DNA of 64,000 nt from Ruminococcus sp. (GCA_021201755.1 JAJQEI010000006.1:85737-149736), one strand, 5' to 3'. Positions 20,282 to 32,249 are shown, counted from the stretch's first letter. Program-made: numbers and translations. Notes: generated by a model from the letters alone, not told the origin.

Positions 20282-20854
20282 ATTGCAAGTTCAACTCAGA
20301 TTACTACAGGCAAGGTACGTTTCAGCTACTGCAACCTCTTTACCCCGAGGGCTATCGACAACGGCCCCGCAAAGTACAGCGTGACGCTGCTTATCCCGAA
20401 GAAGGACAAGACGACGCTCGCAAAAATCAAGGGAGCCATTGAGGCGGCAAAGACCCTTTACATGCAGCACAATTCCGGTAAAAAGCTGCCGACTAACCTC
20501 AAGAACACCCTGCACAACGGAGACGGCGAGCGCCCGAACGGCGGCGAATTCGGTGAGGAGTGCCACGGCTGCTATGTAATGACCGTGAGCTCTAAAAATC
20601 CTCCGGTTATCGTCGACGCGGACAAAGTACCGATTACAGACCCGCAGGACCTCTATTCCGGCTGCTACGGCAGAGCAATCATTAACTTCTACGTATACGA
20701 CACACAGGGTAATAAGGGTGTGTCCGCAGGCCATAACGGAATCATGAAGCTGTACGACGGTGAGCCTCTTGGCAGCGGCATTGTTACGGACAGCGACTGG
20801 GATGATGGCTGGGAAGATACTGACGACGATAACTTTGACGACCTGTTAGGTTAA
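20282..20854 (+). CDS. DUF2815-type phage protein (putative ssDNA-binding), apparent ATT start
   Basis: ASSTQITTGKVRFSYCNLFTPRAIDNGPAKYSVTLLIPKKD; RBS aaaggag 20267-20273. Confidence 0.8.
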   Translation: MASSTQITTGKVRFSYCNLFTPRAIDNGPAKYSVTLLIPKKDKTTLAKIKGAIEAAKTLYMQHNSGKKLPTNLKNTLHNGDGERPNGGEFGEECHGCYVMTVSSKNPPVIVDADKVPITDPQDLYSGCYGRAIINFYVYDTQGNKGVSAGHNGIMKLYDGEPLGSGIVTDSDWDDGWEDTDDDNFDDLLG

Positions 20855-20858
20855 GCCT

Positions 20859-22807
20859 ATGAGGACGTTAGGAATCGATATAGAGACTTATTCTTCTGTA
20901 TCGCTTCAAAAGTGCGGAGTCTATGCTTATGCGACAAGCCCTGATTTTGAAATCCTGCTCTTCGGTTACGCTTGGGACGACGAGCCCGCGCAGGTGATTA
21001 ACCTCACCCGCGAGGGCTTGCCCGAAGAGCTGCAGGAGGCGTTATATGACCCCGATGTTATCAAGACGGCGTATAACGCACAATTCGAGCGTACTTGTAT
21101 TTCTGCGTACTTAGGGCAGACGACGCCGCCCGAGCAATGGAGATGTACGGCTGTACTTTCCCGCAAGCTGGGACTTCCCGCAAGCTTGGAAGCGGTCGGC
21201 GAAGTAATAGGTTTACCGGAAGAAAAGCAAAAACTGAAAACCGGCAAGGCGTTGATTCGCTACTTCTCTATCCCTTGCAAGCCTACAAAGACAAATGGGC
21301 AGAGGACGAGAAACCTGCCGGAGTATGACCCCGAAAAATGGGCGCTTTATATCGAGTACAACCGTCAGGACGTCGAGACCGAGTGGGAAATCAGGAAACG
21401 CCTGTCTCGCTTCTCGGTTATCGAGACGGAGCAGCCCTTATGGGAAGCAGACCAGCATATAAACGACCGCAGTGTAGGCGTTGATGTAACGTTTGCCAAG
21501 CGCGCTATCGAGATGGACGAAATTATTAAGGCACGACTTTATGCCGACGCTCAGGAGCTTACAGGGTTAGACAACCCGAAGAGCACCGCCCAGCTAAAGG
21601 GCTGGATTGAAGAGACCGCCGGTATTGAGGTAGTAAGCCTTAATAAGAAGGAAGTTGCGGGAGTACGTGAAGCAGCGAATAACGACAACGTAGACAGAAT
21701 GCTCGATATAAGAGCGGGGCTGTCAAAGACCTCTACTGAAAAATATAACGCCATGCTCCGTACTGTCAGAGAGGACGGAAGAATTCGAGGTTTAACGATG
21801 TTCTACGGCGCTGCGAGGACTGGCCGCTGGGTTGGCCGCTTGGTGCAAATGCAGAATCTGCCCCAGAATAAAATGCCGGAGAAAGACCTTGATATTGCGA
21901 GGCAGCTCGTAAGGGCGGGTGACTTGGAGACGCTGGAAGCGTGCTACGACGATGTGTCCGGTACCCTTTCCCAGCTTATCCGTACCGCGTTTATCCCGAG
22001 ACCCGGCTGTAAGTTTGTTGTAGCTGACTTTTCGGCGATTGAGGCGAGGGTAATCGCTTGGCTGGCAGGCGAGCAATGGCGGCTTGACGTGTTTAACACT
22101 CACGGCAAAATCTATGAGGCAAGCGCCGAGCAGATGTTCCATTTACCCCCGGGGTCTGTTAAGAAGGGCGACCCTATGAGACAAAAGGGAAAATCGCAGA
22201 GCTTGCTCTCGGTTACGACGGAAGCGTCGGTGCACTCGTCTCTATGGGCGCTTTGGCTATGGGCATACCGGAGAGTGAATTGAAACCTCTGGTAACAAGC
22301 TGGCGGGCCGCAAATCCTGCTATTACGAAATTCTGGTGGGACACCGACTCGGCTGTAAGGGAAACAATCAACACCAGAACGCCGAGTTACCTCCCGCACG
22401 GTATCGTCCTCAGGCGTCAAGGCTCGCTCTTGAGGCTGAGACTCCCGAACGGGCGCGAGCTGTCGTATGTAAAGCCTATGGTTATCAACGACAATATAAC
22501 CTACGAGGGCACACTGCAAAGCTCCGGCCACTGGGGTCGTATCGAGTCTTACGGACCGAAATTCGTGGAGAACATTGTACAGGCGACCGCCCGTGACTGC
22601 TTGGCTGAGACCATTATGAAGGCTGAGGCTTTAGGTTATCCGGTTGTGTTCCATATACACGACGAGCTGATATGCGAGGTACCTGAGGAGAAGGTGGAAA
22701 AAGCCTTATCGGATATTTTGGAAATCATGGCGACTCCTATTTCATGGGCGGAAGGGCTTCCGCTTAAAGGAGACGGCTATGTGTGCAGTTATTATAAAAA
22801 GGAGTAG
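20859..22807 (+). pseudogene. Phage family A DNA polymerase, one-base indel at A-run 22190-22193
   Basis: VVADFSAIEARVIAWLAGE; RQKGK / (I)AELALGYDGSVGALVSMGALAMG; HDELICEVPEE. Confidence 0.88.
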
Positions 22808-22812
22808 ACCCT

Positions 22813-23130
22813 ATGAGGATTGAAGATTTTAACACAATAACACAAGAGTAGGTTGAGCGCTGCTTGACCGTGCTCGCGGAAAAGGGAAAGGAATATTCCC
22901 TCACAGACGACAGGCTGAACTATTTTAAGACCGCTGCAGCTGAGCAGGAAGTAACGCCGAAGCAGGCGTTATGGGGTATGGCGTCCAAGCATATCGCCTC
23001 TTTGAGCGGTATGTGTAAGTCAGGTCAGGGTGATATGGACCGCTGGCTTGAGAAGATTACGGATTCTATCAACTACCTGCTTTTGCTCCGCGCTCTTGTT
23101 GAGGAGGAAATGAAGGATGGACAAAATTGA
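22813..23130 (+). CDS. DUF1599-like phage protein with in-frame TAG at 22849-22851
   Basis: MRIEDFNTITQE(TAG)VERCLTVLAEKGKEYS. Confidence 0.65.
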
Positions 23131-23887
23131 GGTTTGCGTACTGAATCCCGAAGCGGTCGGTACGTCTGAAAAGATGATGGTATGCGCTGCCCGGCTGACT
23201 CAAAAGGGGCATAAGATTAAAGACCTTGAGGATTTTATCGAGCTTTACAACAAAGCGTATACGAAAAACACCGTCGCCGCTATGGCGAAGCTGCCCTACC
23301 CGACGATACAGAAGTTCGGCATTATTAACGTCGTAATTGTCGGCGTGAGCAGAAGGTTTTTAGCTTAGATAACAAGGCACCAGAACGAGGTCAAGTTTAT
23401 GTCGGCGTCGCTGCAGTACAGCGACTACTCCGGCGAAGCTGATTTTGTGGTTCCTTATAAAATGCTGGAAATGCCGGTGCTTGTAAAGCGGATGTATTTA
23501 CACCAGTGCAAAGAGGCTATGGACAATTATCAGGCTACAATCGCTCAGAGCGTTGACAATGACTCTGCAGGTTATATGGTCTCGTAGGGCCTGAGGAATA
23601 TCCTTATTATAAGCGCAACGCCTTATCAGTGGAAACACATGATAGGCCAGAGGACTTGCAGACGCAACACAAGCGAGACCCGGTACGTCCTGCTCCGCGT
23701 TTGGGAAAAGCTCTATAGGCTGTCGCCCGAAATGTTTGCGCCCTCTGTTACCGGTCCGTTCTGTATGAAGGGCCGTTGTATGGAAGGGAAAATGTCTTGC
23801 GGCAATACGCTTGACCCGGCAATGACCCCGGCGAAAATTATCAAGGAGGACTTTCCTCTGCTTGCGGGAGGTGCTTCTGATGATTAA
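23117..23887 (+). pseudogene. thyX: Flavin-dependent thymidylate synthase ThyX with in-frame TAGs at 23366-23368 and 23585-23587
   Basis: VSRRFLA(TAG)ITRHQNEVKFMSASLQYSDYSG...GYMVS(TAG)GLRNILIISATPYQWKHMIGQRTCRRNTSETRYV. Confidence 0.85.
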
Positions 23888-24173
23888 CACCAAAGGCGAA
23901 TGGATTTATACGAACGCTGAAATTGCCTACGAGCTCGGGCTTACGCCCGCCACGGTGAACGCAATCGGCAAGAAGCTATACGGCAACAAAATTCCTCACT
24001 GGACGATTGACGAGGTACAGAGAATTATCGAGTATATCAAGTCTATCACGGTTGAGGAGGACGCAAAGAGGCTCGCCCTGCTGCATGACGCGGTTGTTAA
24101 GGCCGGCTACGAGAAGCAGGACGATGAGGTTATAAAGGAACGGGCTCAGAAAGATTTACATAACGTTCCGTAA
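23880..24173 (+). CDS. Phage HTH-like protein
   Basis: NAEIAYELGLTPATVNAIGKKLYGNKIPHWTIDEVQRII. Confidence 0.55.
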   Translation: MINTKGEWIYTNAEIAYELGLTPATVNAIGKKLYGNKIPHWTIDEVQRIIEYIKSITVEEDAKRLALLHDAVVKAGYEKQDDEVIKERAQKDLHNVP

Positions 24174-24186
24174 GTGAGGTGTGATT

Positions 24187-24593
24187 ATGAGAATTAAGCT
24201 GATTGACTTCGGCGGCAAAACGCCGGTAAGAAAACACTATAACGACGCAGGCGCTGACATTTTTTCGCCTCGTGACCAGACGATTTACCCCCCGGGCAGG
24301 TATATTCTTTCCCGCTTGGTTTTGGGCTTGAATTGCCCGACGGCTTTACGGGTTTTATCTTTCCCAGAAGCAGCCTGAGTGCGAAGGGTATCGTCTGCGA
24401 GCTGCCTCCTATCGACTCCGGTTACAGGGGAGAAATTCATGCTGTTGTATCGAACGTCAGTAACACCGGCTATGATATAAAGGAAGGCGACCGCATAGGT
24501 CAGCTCGTGATTCTACCCTGCATGATACCTGAGTTTACTTATGAGGACGCAGCCGAATGCGGTACCGGTGCATTCGGCAGCAGCGGTAAATAG
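24187..24593 (+). pseudogene. dut: dUTPase, frame broken at C6 tract 24288-24293
   Basis: HYNDAGADIFSP...; after adding one C: PLGFGLELPDGFTGFIFPRSSLSAKGI...IDSGYRGEIHAVV...EGDRIGQLVI. Confidence 0.87.
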
Positions 24594-24595
24594 CT

Positions 24596-24946
24596 GTGCG
24601 CGTGAAGAAGGCTGGCAGTAAAGTTTACGGCGCTGACTTTACCGCTACCGAGCGCAAGGCAATGAATCTTGAAATCCAAAGACAGCTTGCAGAGTACGAC
24701 CGCAAGCACGCAAATGAGATTGATGCCATAATACTTTGGCAGTTATATGTTCACTTCGGGTTTGGGGCGAAGCGGTTAAGACGGTTTTATGACTGTTTCA
24801 AAGCTAAATACTTTGATCTCGTCGACCGGTACGAGATGGACGAGTCAGACAACATTTGGCTGAACACCTACAAGCTGAAGGAAATCGGCGTCGACATAGA
24901 AGCTTGGAATGAAGGCGGTGATAGTAATGCGAATAGACAAAGATAG
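24596..24946 (+). CDS. Hypothetical phage protein
   Basis: GTG start, overlapped by dCMP deaminase. Confidence 0.5.
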   Translation: MRVKKAGSKVYGADFTATERKAMNLEIQRQLAEYDRKHANEIDAIILWQLYVHFGFGAKRLRRFYDCFKAKYFDLVDRYEMDESDNIWLNTYKLKEIGVDIEAWNEGGDSNANRQR

Positions 24947-25349
24947 CTATTATCTGAATATAGCGAAGGCGGTCGCCGCAAGGTCTACCTGCTTACATAG
25001 GCAGTACGGCGCGATAATCGTAGCGGGCGACGAAATTATAGCTACGGGCTACAACGGGTCACCCAGAGGCGAAGTGAATTGCTGCGACGCAGGCGAGTGC
25101 TATTGCGAGAAGCACTCCGTTCCTATCGACAAGAATGCAGCGAAACACGGAAACCAGTACGGGACCTGCGTCGCCGTTCATGCGGAGCAGAACGCAATAA
25201 TCAGCGCGGCCAGACGGGATATGCGAGGAGCAGTTTTATACCTCGCTTGCCTTGATGAGTCTGTAGATCCGACGCCGTGCAATTACTGCGACCGCATGAT
25301 TAAAAACGCAGGAATTATTAAGGTCGTAACACGAGGAGGAAAAACATAA
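24927..25349 (+). CDS. dCMP deaminase family protein
   Basis: HAEQNAIISAARR; PTPCNYCDRMI. Confidence 0.92.
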   Translation: MRIDKDSYYLNIAKAVAARSTCLHRQYGAIIVAGDEIIATGYNGSPRGEVNCCDAGECYCEKHSVPIDKNAAKHGNQYGTCVAVHAEQNAIISAARRDMRGAVLYLACLDESVDPTPCNYCDRMIKNAGIIKVVTRGGKT

Positions 25350-27792
25350 TGGGACTGCCGGCAATGAAACTGAATTATGACGGTCCCATCACGATTGCGA
25401 CCGCGGGCTCACGTAAAAGCACAAGCTGGAAAAATCAAGAAACAACGTGGGGTCAACTCGCCCAGAGGCTGTCTATCACTCAGAGGACAGCTGAAACACA
25501 GGACGAGTATAAGTACCATGCGTAAATCTCAAAAGGACGATATAAAGGACGTCGGAGGCTTTGTAGGAGGTACTTTGAGGAACGGAAGGCGCAAAGCTGA
25601 ATCGATTATTACCCGTCAGCTCTTGACCCTTGACATTGACTCGGTACCTCAGGGCGAGGACCCTTGGCCGACGGTCGAGCTCGTTATTGGCTGTGCAGCG
25701 ATTCTATACAGCACGCACTCTCATACGGCAAGAGCCCCGAGGCTGAGGCTGGTTATGCCTCTTTCCCGAAAGGTAACGCCGGACGAGTACGCGGCGCTCT
25801 CCCGCAGAATTGCGGGCGATATAGGAATCGACATGTGCGACGATACTACATACGAGGCACACCGGTTGATGTACTGGCCGTCAACCTCTATCGACGCGGA
25901 CTATCGTTTTGAAATCTCAGACAGTCAGTGGCTGGACGTAGACGAGCAGCTCGCAAGGTATAAAGACTGGCGGGACTCAAGCAAATGGCCGGTATCAAGC
26001 AGAAAGACCGAAATCATGCGGCGCTTGGCGAAGAAGCAGGGAGGCCCGCTTGAAAAGCCGGGCGTCGTAGGCGCGTTTTGCAGGGTGTACTCTATCAAGG
26101 ATGCTATTGAGCAATTTCTGCCTGAGGTATACGAGCCGAGCGCGACAGAAAACCGTTACGATTATATCCCGGCTGACTCAAGCGCCGGCCTCGTCGTGTA
26201 TGATGACGGGAAATTTGCTTACTCGCACCACGCGACCGACCCTATATGCGGTAAGCTGTGCAATGCGTTCGATTTAGTCCGCCTGCACTTATTCGGCGAC
26301 CAAGACGACGCAGCTTCTCCGGGTACTCCGGTCAACAGGCTTCCGTTTTATATGGCCATGAGCGAGCTCACTATCGGGGACGAGGCTGTCAGGAAAAGCC
26401 TTGCGGAATATAAGCTAAAGGAAATCTCCGCAGCGTTCGACGAAGAGGAAGATACCGAATGGCTGAAGCAGTTATCTATGACCCCGAAGGGCAAGGTTGA
26501 GGCTACTATCGACAACGCGTTTATCATTATCACTCACGACCCCCGAGCTCGGAAGAAAATACTACTATGACGAATTCCGTGAGTGCCCGGTCGTATGCAG
26601 CGACTTGCCGTGGATTAACTTGGACGACCGTTAGAGCGATATATGGACGGACTCCGATGACGCCGGCGTCAGAAGGCTTGTAGAGAAAAAATACGATATT
26701 GACAACCTTTCTAAAATCCGTGACGCCGTAGACCTCGCTATGCTGAAGCTGAAAAGACACCCCGTGAGGGAATACCTAAACAGCCTCGTATGGGACGGCG
26801 TAAAGCGGGCGGACACGCTCTTTATCGATTATCTTGCCGCAGAGGACACGGAATACACAAGAGAGGTTACGCACCGGGCTTTAATCGGCGCGGTTGCGAG
26901 AATTATGGCCCCGGGCTGCAAGCACGACCACGTTTTCATACTTGTCGGCCCTCAAGGTTGCCGGAAGTCGACGACCCTCGCAAAACTGGGTAAGTCGTGG
27001 TTTTCCGACTCGCTTTATACTCTTACGGGCAAGGATGCCTACGAGCAGCTTCAAGGCTACTGGATTATAGAAATGGGAGAAATGGCGGCTATGAGAAAAG
27101 CCGAGCTTGAACAGATGAAGCAGTTTATCTCAAAGCAGTCAGACAACTTCCGCGCGGCGTATGCCAGACGGGCGCAGGAACACCCGAGGCAATGCGCCTT
27201 TTTCGGCAGCACGAACGACGAGGAATTTTTAAGAGACTCTACAGGCAATAGACGCTTTTGGCCAGTGGCCGTAACGGCTGAGGGTATAAAGTGGGCGAAC
27301 AGACTGACGGAGGATATTGTCGACCAGATATGGGCGGAGTCCGTCATCAGGTATAAGTCCGGCGAGCAATGGTACTTGAGCGATATAGCGGAGAGCAAGG
27401 CGAAGGAAGTCCAGTCTGAGCACACAGAGCAGAACGGCAAACAAGGCGTTATCGAGAATTTCCTTGAAAGTCTGGTACCGAAAAACTGGGATGAGCGGGA
27501 GCTGGACGGACGGCTTATGTTCTATAACGGCGGATTCTCGGGTGAGGAAAAAGGTACGGAACGAAGGGACTGTGTATGCACTTTGGAAATCTGGGCTGAG
27601 CTGTTTAAGGGTGACATTAAGGCTTATACGCAGGCGCAGGCAAGAGAAATCACGGGAATGCTCCGGCAGGTAAAGGGCTGGAAATTCTACGGGTCAACCT
27701 ACTGCGGCAAGCCATACGGAAAGCAGCGGGCTTTTGCGCGGGAGGGCGGTTTTTGTGCAATCCCCACAAAAAGCCAATTTTCCGAAAATTGA
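25349..27792 (+). pseudogene. VirE/D5-like primase-helicase, indels near 25513-25525 and 26541-26545 plus TAG at 26632-26634
   Basis: MKLNYDGPITIATAGSRK...KDVGGFVGGTLRNGRRKAE...NSLVWDGVKRADTLF...LVGPQGCRKSTTLAKLGKSWFSDSL. Confidence 0.85.
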
Positions 27793-27919
27793 GTCGAAAA
27801 CGAAAACAGAACATACGTTTTCGACCGAAACAACCGAAACAACCGAGTTTTATAACCGAGTTTTTGAGCCTTTTGAGGCCCTTTTAGAGGGTTTGTATAG
27901 AAAGGAGGGTTTGTGCAAA

Positions 27920-28210
27920 ATGTACGAATCGGGCTTCGAGAATTACATTACAACGAAAATCCGCAAAGCGGGTGGCCGGGCCTTTAAGTGGGTATGCCCC
28001 GGAATGACGGGCGCACCAGACCGGATATGCATGTTTCCTGCCGGGCGGATTATATTTATAGAGCTGAAACGCCCCGGACTGAAAGACGGAAGAAGCGAGC
28101 GGCAAAAGAAGGTATGCAGGCTTCTCCGCAGTTTGGACTGTGACGTTCGGCGAATCGGTGAGAAGGAGGAGTTTGTTGAGATGATGAAGGAGGCGGGCTA
28201 TGAAGTATAG
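27920..28210 (+). CDS. VRR-NUC domain nuclease
   Basis: GGRAFKWVCPGMTGAPDRICMFPAGRIIFIELKRPG. Confidence 0.9.
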   Translation: MYESGFENYITTKIRKAGGRAFKWVCPGMTGAPDRICMFPAGRIIFIELKRPGLKDGRSERQKKVCRLLRSLDCDVRRIGEKEEFVEMMKEAGYEV

Positions 28211-28589
28211 CGAGCAAATATCGGGCTTCCTGAATTTTCTCAGGGACGTTCAGCTTGAATACGCCGCAGCGGCTGACGATGAGAAAACGGCTGGCGACCA
28301 GACACAGGATATTCTACATACCTTAGAGCTCGGCGAGAATTCGTACCACGCAAACGCCAAGCTGGCAATCGCCCTTAGGTCAGTCAGACAAGAGCGCAGA
28401 CGGGCAAAGGACAGAGCGCAGGTCCTCTACCCTATCGCAGATTGGGCGAGGCAGAATCAGAGGACAGTCAAAGAGCTGGAACGTCTTTTAGGCGACGTCA
28501 GAAAAGCCGAAAAGAATACGGAGTTCCGGCACTATAACCCTAAGACGGATATTGTGTCGAGGACTTTGGGAGGCGGTGGTCCTTTATGA
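28200..28589 (+). CDS. Hypothetical phage protein
   Basis: Overlapping start, typical position before SNF2 helicase. Confidence 0.6.
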   Translation: MKYSEQISGFLNFLRDVQLEYAAAADDEKTAGDQTQDILHTLELGENSYHANAKLAIALRSVRQERRRAKDRAQVLYPIADWARQNQRTVKELERLLGDVRKAEKNTEFRHYNPKTDIVSRTLGGGGPL

Positions 28590-29777
28590 TATTCACGCCC
28601 TACGACTATCAGCTATATGCCGAGAATTTTATTCTGGAGCATGACGGGGCCGGGCTTCTTCTGGATATGGGTATGGGAAAAAACGGCGATCGAGCGCTTA
28701 CTCAGAGACAGCTTTGACGTCACAAAGGTTTTGGTTATCGTGCCCTTAAAACCGGCGGCAGAAACGTGGCCGGCAGAAATTCAAAAGTGGGAACACCTAC
28801 AAGGTCTTACGTATTCCCTTGTTCTCGGCAGCGAGAAGGACCGCACGGCCGCTTTGGAGAAAGAGGCGGATATTTATATCGTCAATCGCGAGAACGTCGT
28901 ATGGTTGGTAAACTTCTATAAAAAGAAGTGGCCGTTCGATATGATGGTTATCGATGAGCTGTTGTCCTTTAAGTCTCCGAAAGCGCAGAGGTTCCGGGCT
29001 CTAAAGAGGGTCCGGGCTATGATAAAGAGAATTGTCGGCTTAACCGGTACGCCGGCGCCGAACGGGCTTTTAGACCTTTGGGCTCAGCTGTACCTCATTG
29101 ACGGCGGCGAGTACCTGAAACTTCCTGAGCGGTTATTTATCCGGCATGAGGTTGAATTACCGGCAGAGGTTAAGGAACAGTACAAGCAGCTTGAGCGGGA
29201 TATGCTGCTGCCGTTTGCTGACGGAGATATAGACGCGGGCTCGGCAGGGATTTTGGTAAATAAGCTCCTGCAGTTGTGCGGCGGCTGCGTTTACGATGAA
29301 AATGGCGGGGTCAAGGAATTCCACTCGGTGAAGCTTGATAAGCTGGAACAGTTGATTGAAGAGGCGAACGGCAGACCGGTTTTAGTCTTTTACGCATACC
29401 GGCACGAACGGGAAAGAATTATGGCGAAATTCCCTGAGGCCGTTGACATTAAAGAGGAGAACGCCGTAACGAGGTGGAATGCCGGAGAGATACCTATCCT
29501 ACTCGCTCATCCGGCAAGCGCCGGCCACGGTCTTAACCTACAGCAGGGCGGGCATATTGCGGTGTGGTATAACTGGACGCACAACCTTGAGTTATATCAG
29601 CAGGCAAACAAGCGTCTGCACCGGCCGGGCCAGAAAGAGACCGTCCTCATTCACCATATCGGAATTAAGGGAGGACTTGACATGCAGGTGCTAGACAACG
29701 TACTCGCAGAAAAGACGAGCGTGCAGGAATATTTAATACAAGCCCTTAGGGCGAAAATCAAGGAGGCGGCAACATGA
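28586..29777 (+). pseudogene. SNF2/DEAD phage helicase, frame broken at A6 tract 28678-28683
   Basis: FTPYDYQLYAENFILEHDGAGLLLDMGMGK / KTAIERLLRDSFDVTKVLVIVPLKPAAETWPAEI; GLTGTPAPNGLLDLW; NKRLHRPGQ. Confidence 0.87.
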
Positions 29778-30253
29778 CGCAGGAACAAATTGAAGCAATA
29801 AGCGAGGACCCTAAAACGTTCTTACTACAAAGAAGAAACGCACAGGCGAGAATCGCCGCTAAGCGCGAGCGAATAGACTCTTGGCGTCAGCTTGCCGAAT
29901 CTATTACGGTAACGCTGAAGGTCGACGGCGGCTCAAGCCCCGGAGGGTATAAGCAGAGTCTCGTAGAGAATGCAGCTTGTAATATTATCGACTTGGAAAA
30001 CGAAATCATCGCTGATATTAACGAGCTCGCTGGGATTGAGATGGTAATACATGAGGCGATTAACCTTTTCGTCAAGGACGACCGCTACAGGGCGGTGCTT
30101 GAGATGAAGTACCTAAACGGTTACGGCTGGAGGCATATCGCTTCTAAGCTGTACTACGGAGAGGACTGGGTATGTAGGCTTCATGGCGCTGCGCTGCAAG
30201 AGATAAAAAGGAATGCAGAAATTTTCCTTCTGGACGGAAACAAGTCGTGTTAA
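29774..30253 (+). CDS. ArpU/DUF1492-like late transcriptional regulator
   Basis: DDRYRAVLEMKYLNGYGWRHIASKLYYGEDWVCRLHGAALQEI sigma-4-like. Confidence 0.65.
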   Translation: MTQEQIEAISEDPKTFLLQRRNAQARIAAKRERIDSWRQLAESITVTLKVDGGSSPGGYKQSLVENAACNIIDLENEIIADINELAGIEMVIHEAINLFVKDDRYRAVLEMKYLNGYGWRHIASKLYYGEDWVCRLHGAALQEIKRNAEIFLLDGNKSC

Positions 30254-30366
30254 GTCGGACTTTCCAGTGATATAATATAAAATGTGGTTTTAAGATAGAG
30301 ACCAGAATCGCACCGAGAATAGAAGCTACGGCGCGATTTTACTTTTAAGCGAGAGGAGGTACGCTT

Positions 30367-30813
30367 ATGGGCAAGTCAACTGGAAGGCCGCAGGCTTTTA
30401 GTTCCCCGGAAGAGATGGAAAAGAAGTGGGAAGAGTTTAAGGCCTATTGCGATAATAAGTATGTCACGAAACACGAATTCAGTCAGAGGCAAGGCACGTT
30501 CGTAAGTGCCGAGCTCAAGCATAGAGTATCATACACGATTGAGGGCTTTTGTGTTTACTGTAAAATAGCAAGAATAACGTTTTACGATACTTATGACCAT
30601 GACCCGGCGTATTCAAACGTTGTTTCGCGTATACGTGAAGAATGCGAGGCCAATGTGCGGGAAAAATTTGAGACCGGCGAGATACCGCCGCAGCTCTCCG
30701 CACTTTGGATGAGTAAGTTCGGCTACGGTACGAATAACAATGTAACGGTTGACGCAAAAGAGCTTGTTGACGATTGGATTGACGGAGTGATGTCGCATGG
30801 CGACAAGGGATGA
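30367..30813 (+). CDS. Terminase small subunit
   Basis: Small DNA-packaging protein overlapping terL. Confidence 0.8.
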   Translation: MGKSTGRPQAFSSPEEMEKKWEEFKAYCDNKYVTKHEFSQRQGTFVSAELKHRVSYTIEGFCVYCKIARITFYDTYDHDPAYSNVVSRIREECEANVREKFETGEIPPQLSALWMSKFGYGTNNNVTVDAKELVDDWIDGVMSHGDKG

Positions 30814-32209
30814 GCGGGCGGCGTTCTTTAAGGAAAGAGTTCCTCAGTACAGAGATGACGCGGTTTTATTCGCTGAAGAGGTTTTGAAGTTTACGCCGGA
30901 CGCTTGGCAGGCTGACGTCCTGCGGGACCTCTCCTCTTCTGACTGCGTAACGGTGCGGTCAGGACAAGGCGTCGGCAAGACCGGCGTCGAAGCGATTGCG
31001 GCGTTGTGGTTTTTAGCCTGCTTCCCGTTTGCCCGAGTCGTTGCTACGGCTCCGACGAAGCAGCAGCTTCACGACGTACTGTGGAGCGAAATTGCGAAGT
31101 GGCAAGGCAAGAGTCCTTTGCTGTCGGAAATCCTTAAATGGACAAAGACCTATATTTATTTGAAGGGCTATGAAAAGCGCTGGTTTGCTGTAGCGAGGAC
31201 CGCTACCAAGCCTGAGAATATGCAGGGCTTCCATGAAGACAATATGCTGTTTATCGTTGACGAGGCTTCCGGTGTGGCCGACTCGATTATGGAGGCTATA
31301 CTCGGTACCTTATCCGGCGATAACAACAAGCTCCTGATGTGCGGAAACCCTACCAAAACAGTTGGGACGTTTTACGACAGCCATACCAAAGACCAAAGCA
31401 TTTATAAGAGTCACAGGGTCAATGCTGAGGAAAGCCCTCGAGCGAATAAAGAAAACATCGCCTCACTGAGAAGGAAATACGGAGCGGACAGCAACTTTTA
31501 CCGCATCCGCATACTCGGTGAATTCCCTAAACAGGAGGACGACGTATTTATTCCAATTGACCTCGTTGAGGACTCAATCAGGCTGAGGAAAGATTATAAA
31601 CCGAATTCCCAGCCTACTTTAATTCATATCGGGTGCGACGTCGCACGTTTCGGCGACGACCAGACCGTTATTGGCTATAAGGTTGACGAACTCGCTTCCT
31701 TTGAGATTAAAATACGCGGGCAGGACACCATGAAAACGGCCGACAAGATTATCGCACTTGGCGAGCGGTTAGTCCGTAAATATAAATGGATCGGCAAAAT
31801 ACCGGTCAAAGTAGACGATGGCGGCGTAGGCGGTGGCGTGGTTGATAGGCTGAAGCAGATAAAACAGAATAACCCGACGCGGTTTGCTTGGCTTGAGGTA
31901 TTCCCGGTCAAGTTCGGCCTGAGAATACGAAATAAGTATTACCACGACAGCACCTCATATATGCTGAGCATTGTTAAAAAGCTGTTAGCTCCGTTTGATG
32001 AGGAAGGAAACCCGAAACCCGTCGGGCTGATTCTTCCCGAGGACGATAACTTAGAAGCACAGCTTACATGCCGCAAGTACCAAATGACTGAACAGAGCAA
32101 AATACAGGTAGAAAGCAAGGACGCCATGAAAAAGCGAGGACTTCCCTCGCCAGATGAGGCAGACTGCGTGCTCCTGTTATGTTTGCCGGTACGTATAAAA
32201 GGTCAATAG
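30797..32209 (+). CDS. Terminase large subunit
   Basis: TVRSGQGVGKTGVEAIAALWFLACFPFARVVATAPTKQQL; FIVDEASGV; nuclease-domain CDVARFGDDQTVI. Confidence 0.93.
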   Translation: MATRDERAAFFKERVPQYRDDAVLFAEEVLKFTPDAWQADVLRDLSSSDCVTVRSGQGVGKTGVEAIAALWFLACFPFARVVATAPTKQQLHDVLWSEIAKWQGKSPLLSEILKWTKTYIYLKGYEKRWFAVARTATKPENMQGFHEDNMLFIVDEASGVADSIMEAILGTLSGDNNKLLMCGNPTKTVGTFYDSHTKDQSIYKSHRVNAEESPRANKENIASLRRKYGADSNFYRIRILGEFPKQEDDVFIPIDLVEDSIRLRKDYKPNSQPTLIHIGCDVARFGDDQTVIGYKVDELASFEIKIRGQDTMKTADKIIALGERLVRKYKWIGKIPVKVDDGGVGGGVVDRLKQIKQNNPTRFAWLEVFPVKFGLRIRNKYYHDSTSYMLSIVKKLLAPFDEEGNPKPVGLILPEDDNLEAQLTCRKYQMTEQSKIQVESKDAMKKRGLPSPDEADCVLLLCLPVRIKGQ

Positions 32210-32213
32210 GTTC

Positions 32214-32249
32214 GACTGAAAAATGTAGCTCCGGTTACATTACTCAGTC
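32214..32249. terminator. Hairpin between convergent terL and nuclease (possible bidirectional terminator)
   Basis: GACTGA aa AATGTA gctccggt TACATT ac TCAGTC. Confidence 0.5.

Noticed and set aside
24288-24293. Programmed frameshift in dUTPase
   Set aside because: The site is a plain C6 run without canonical slippery/stimulatory context, and similar breaks occur in many unrelated genes here.
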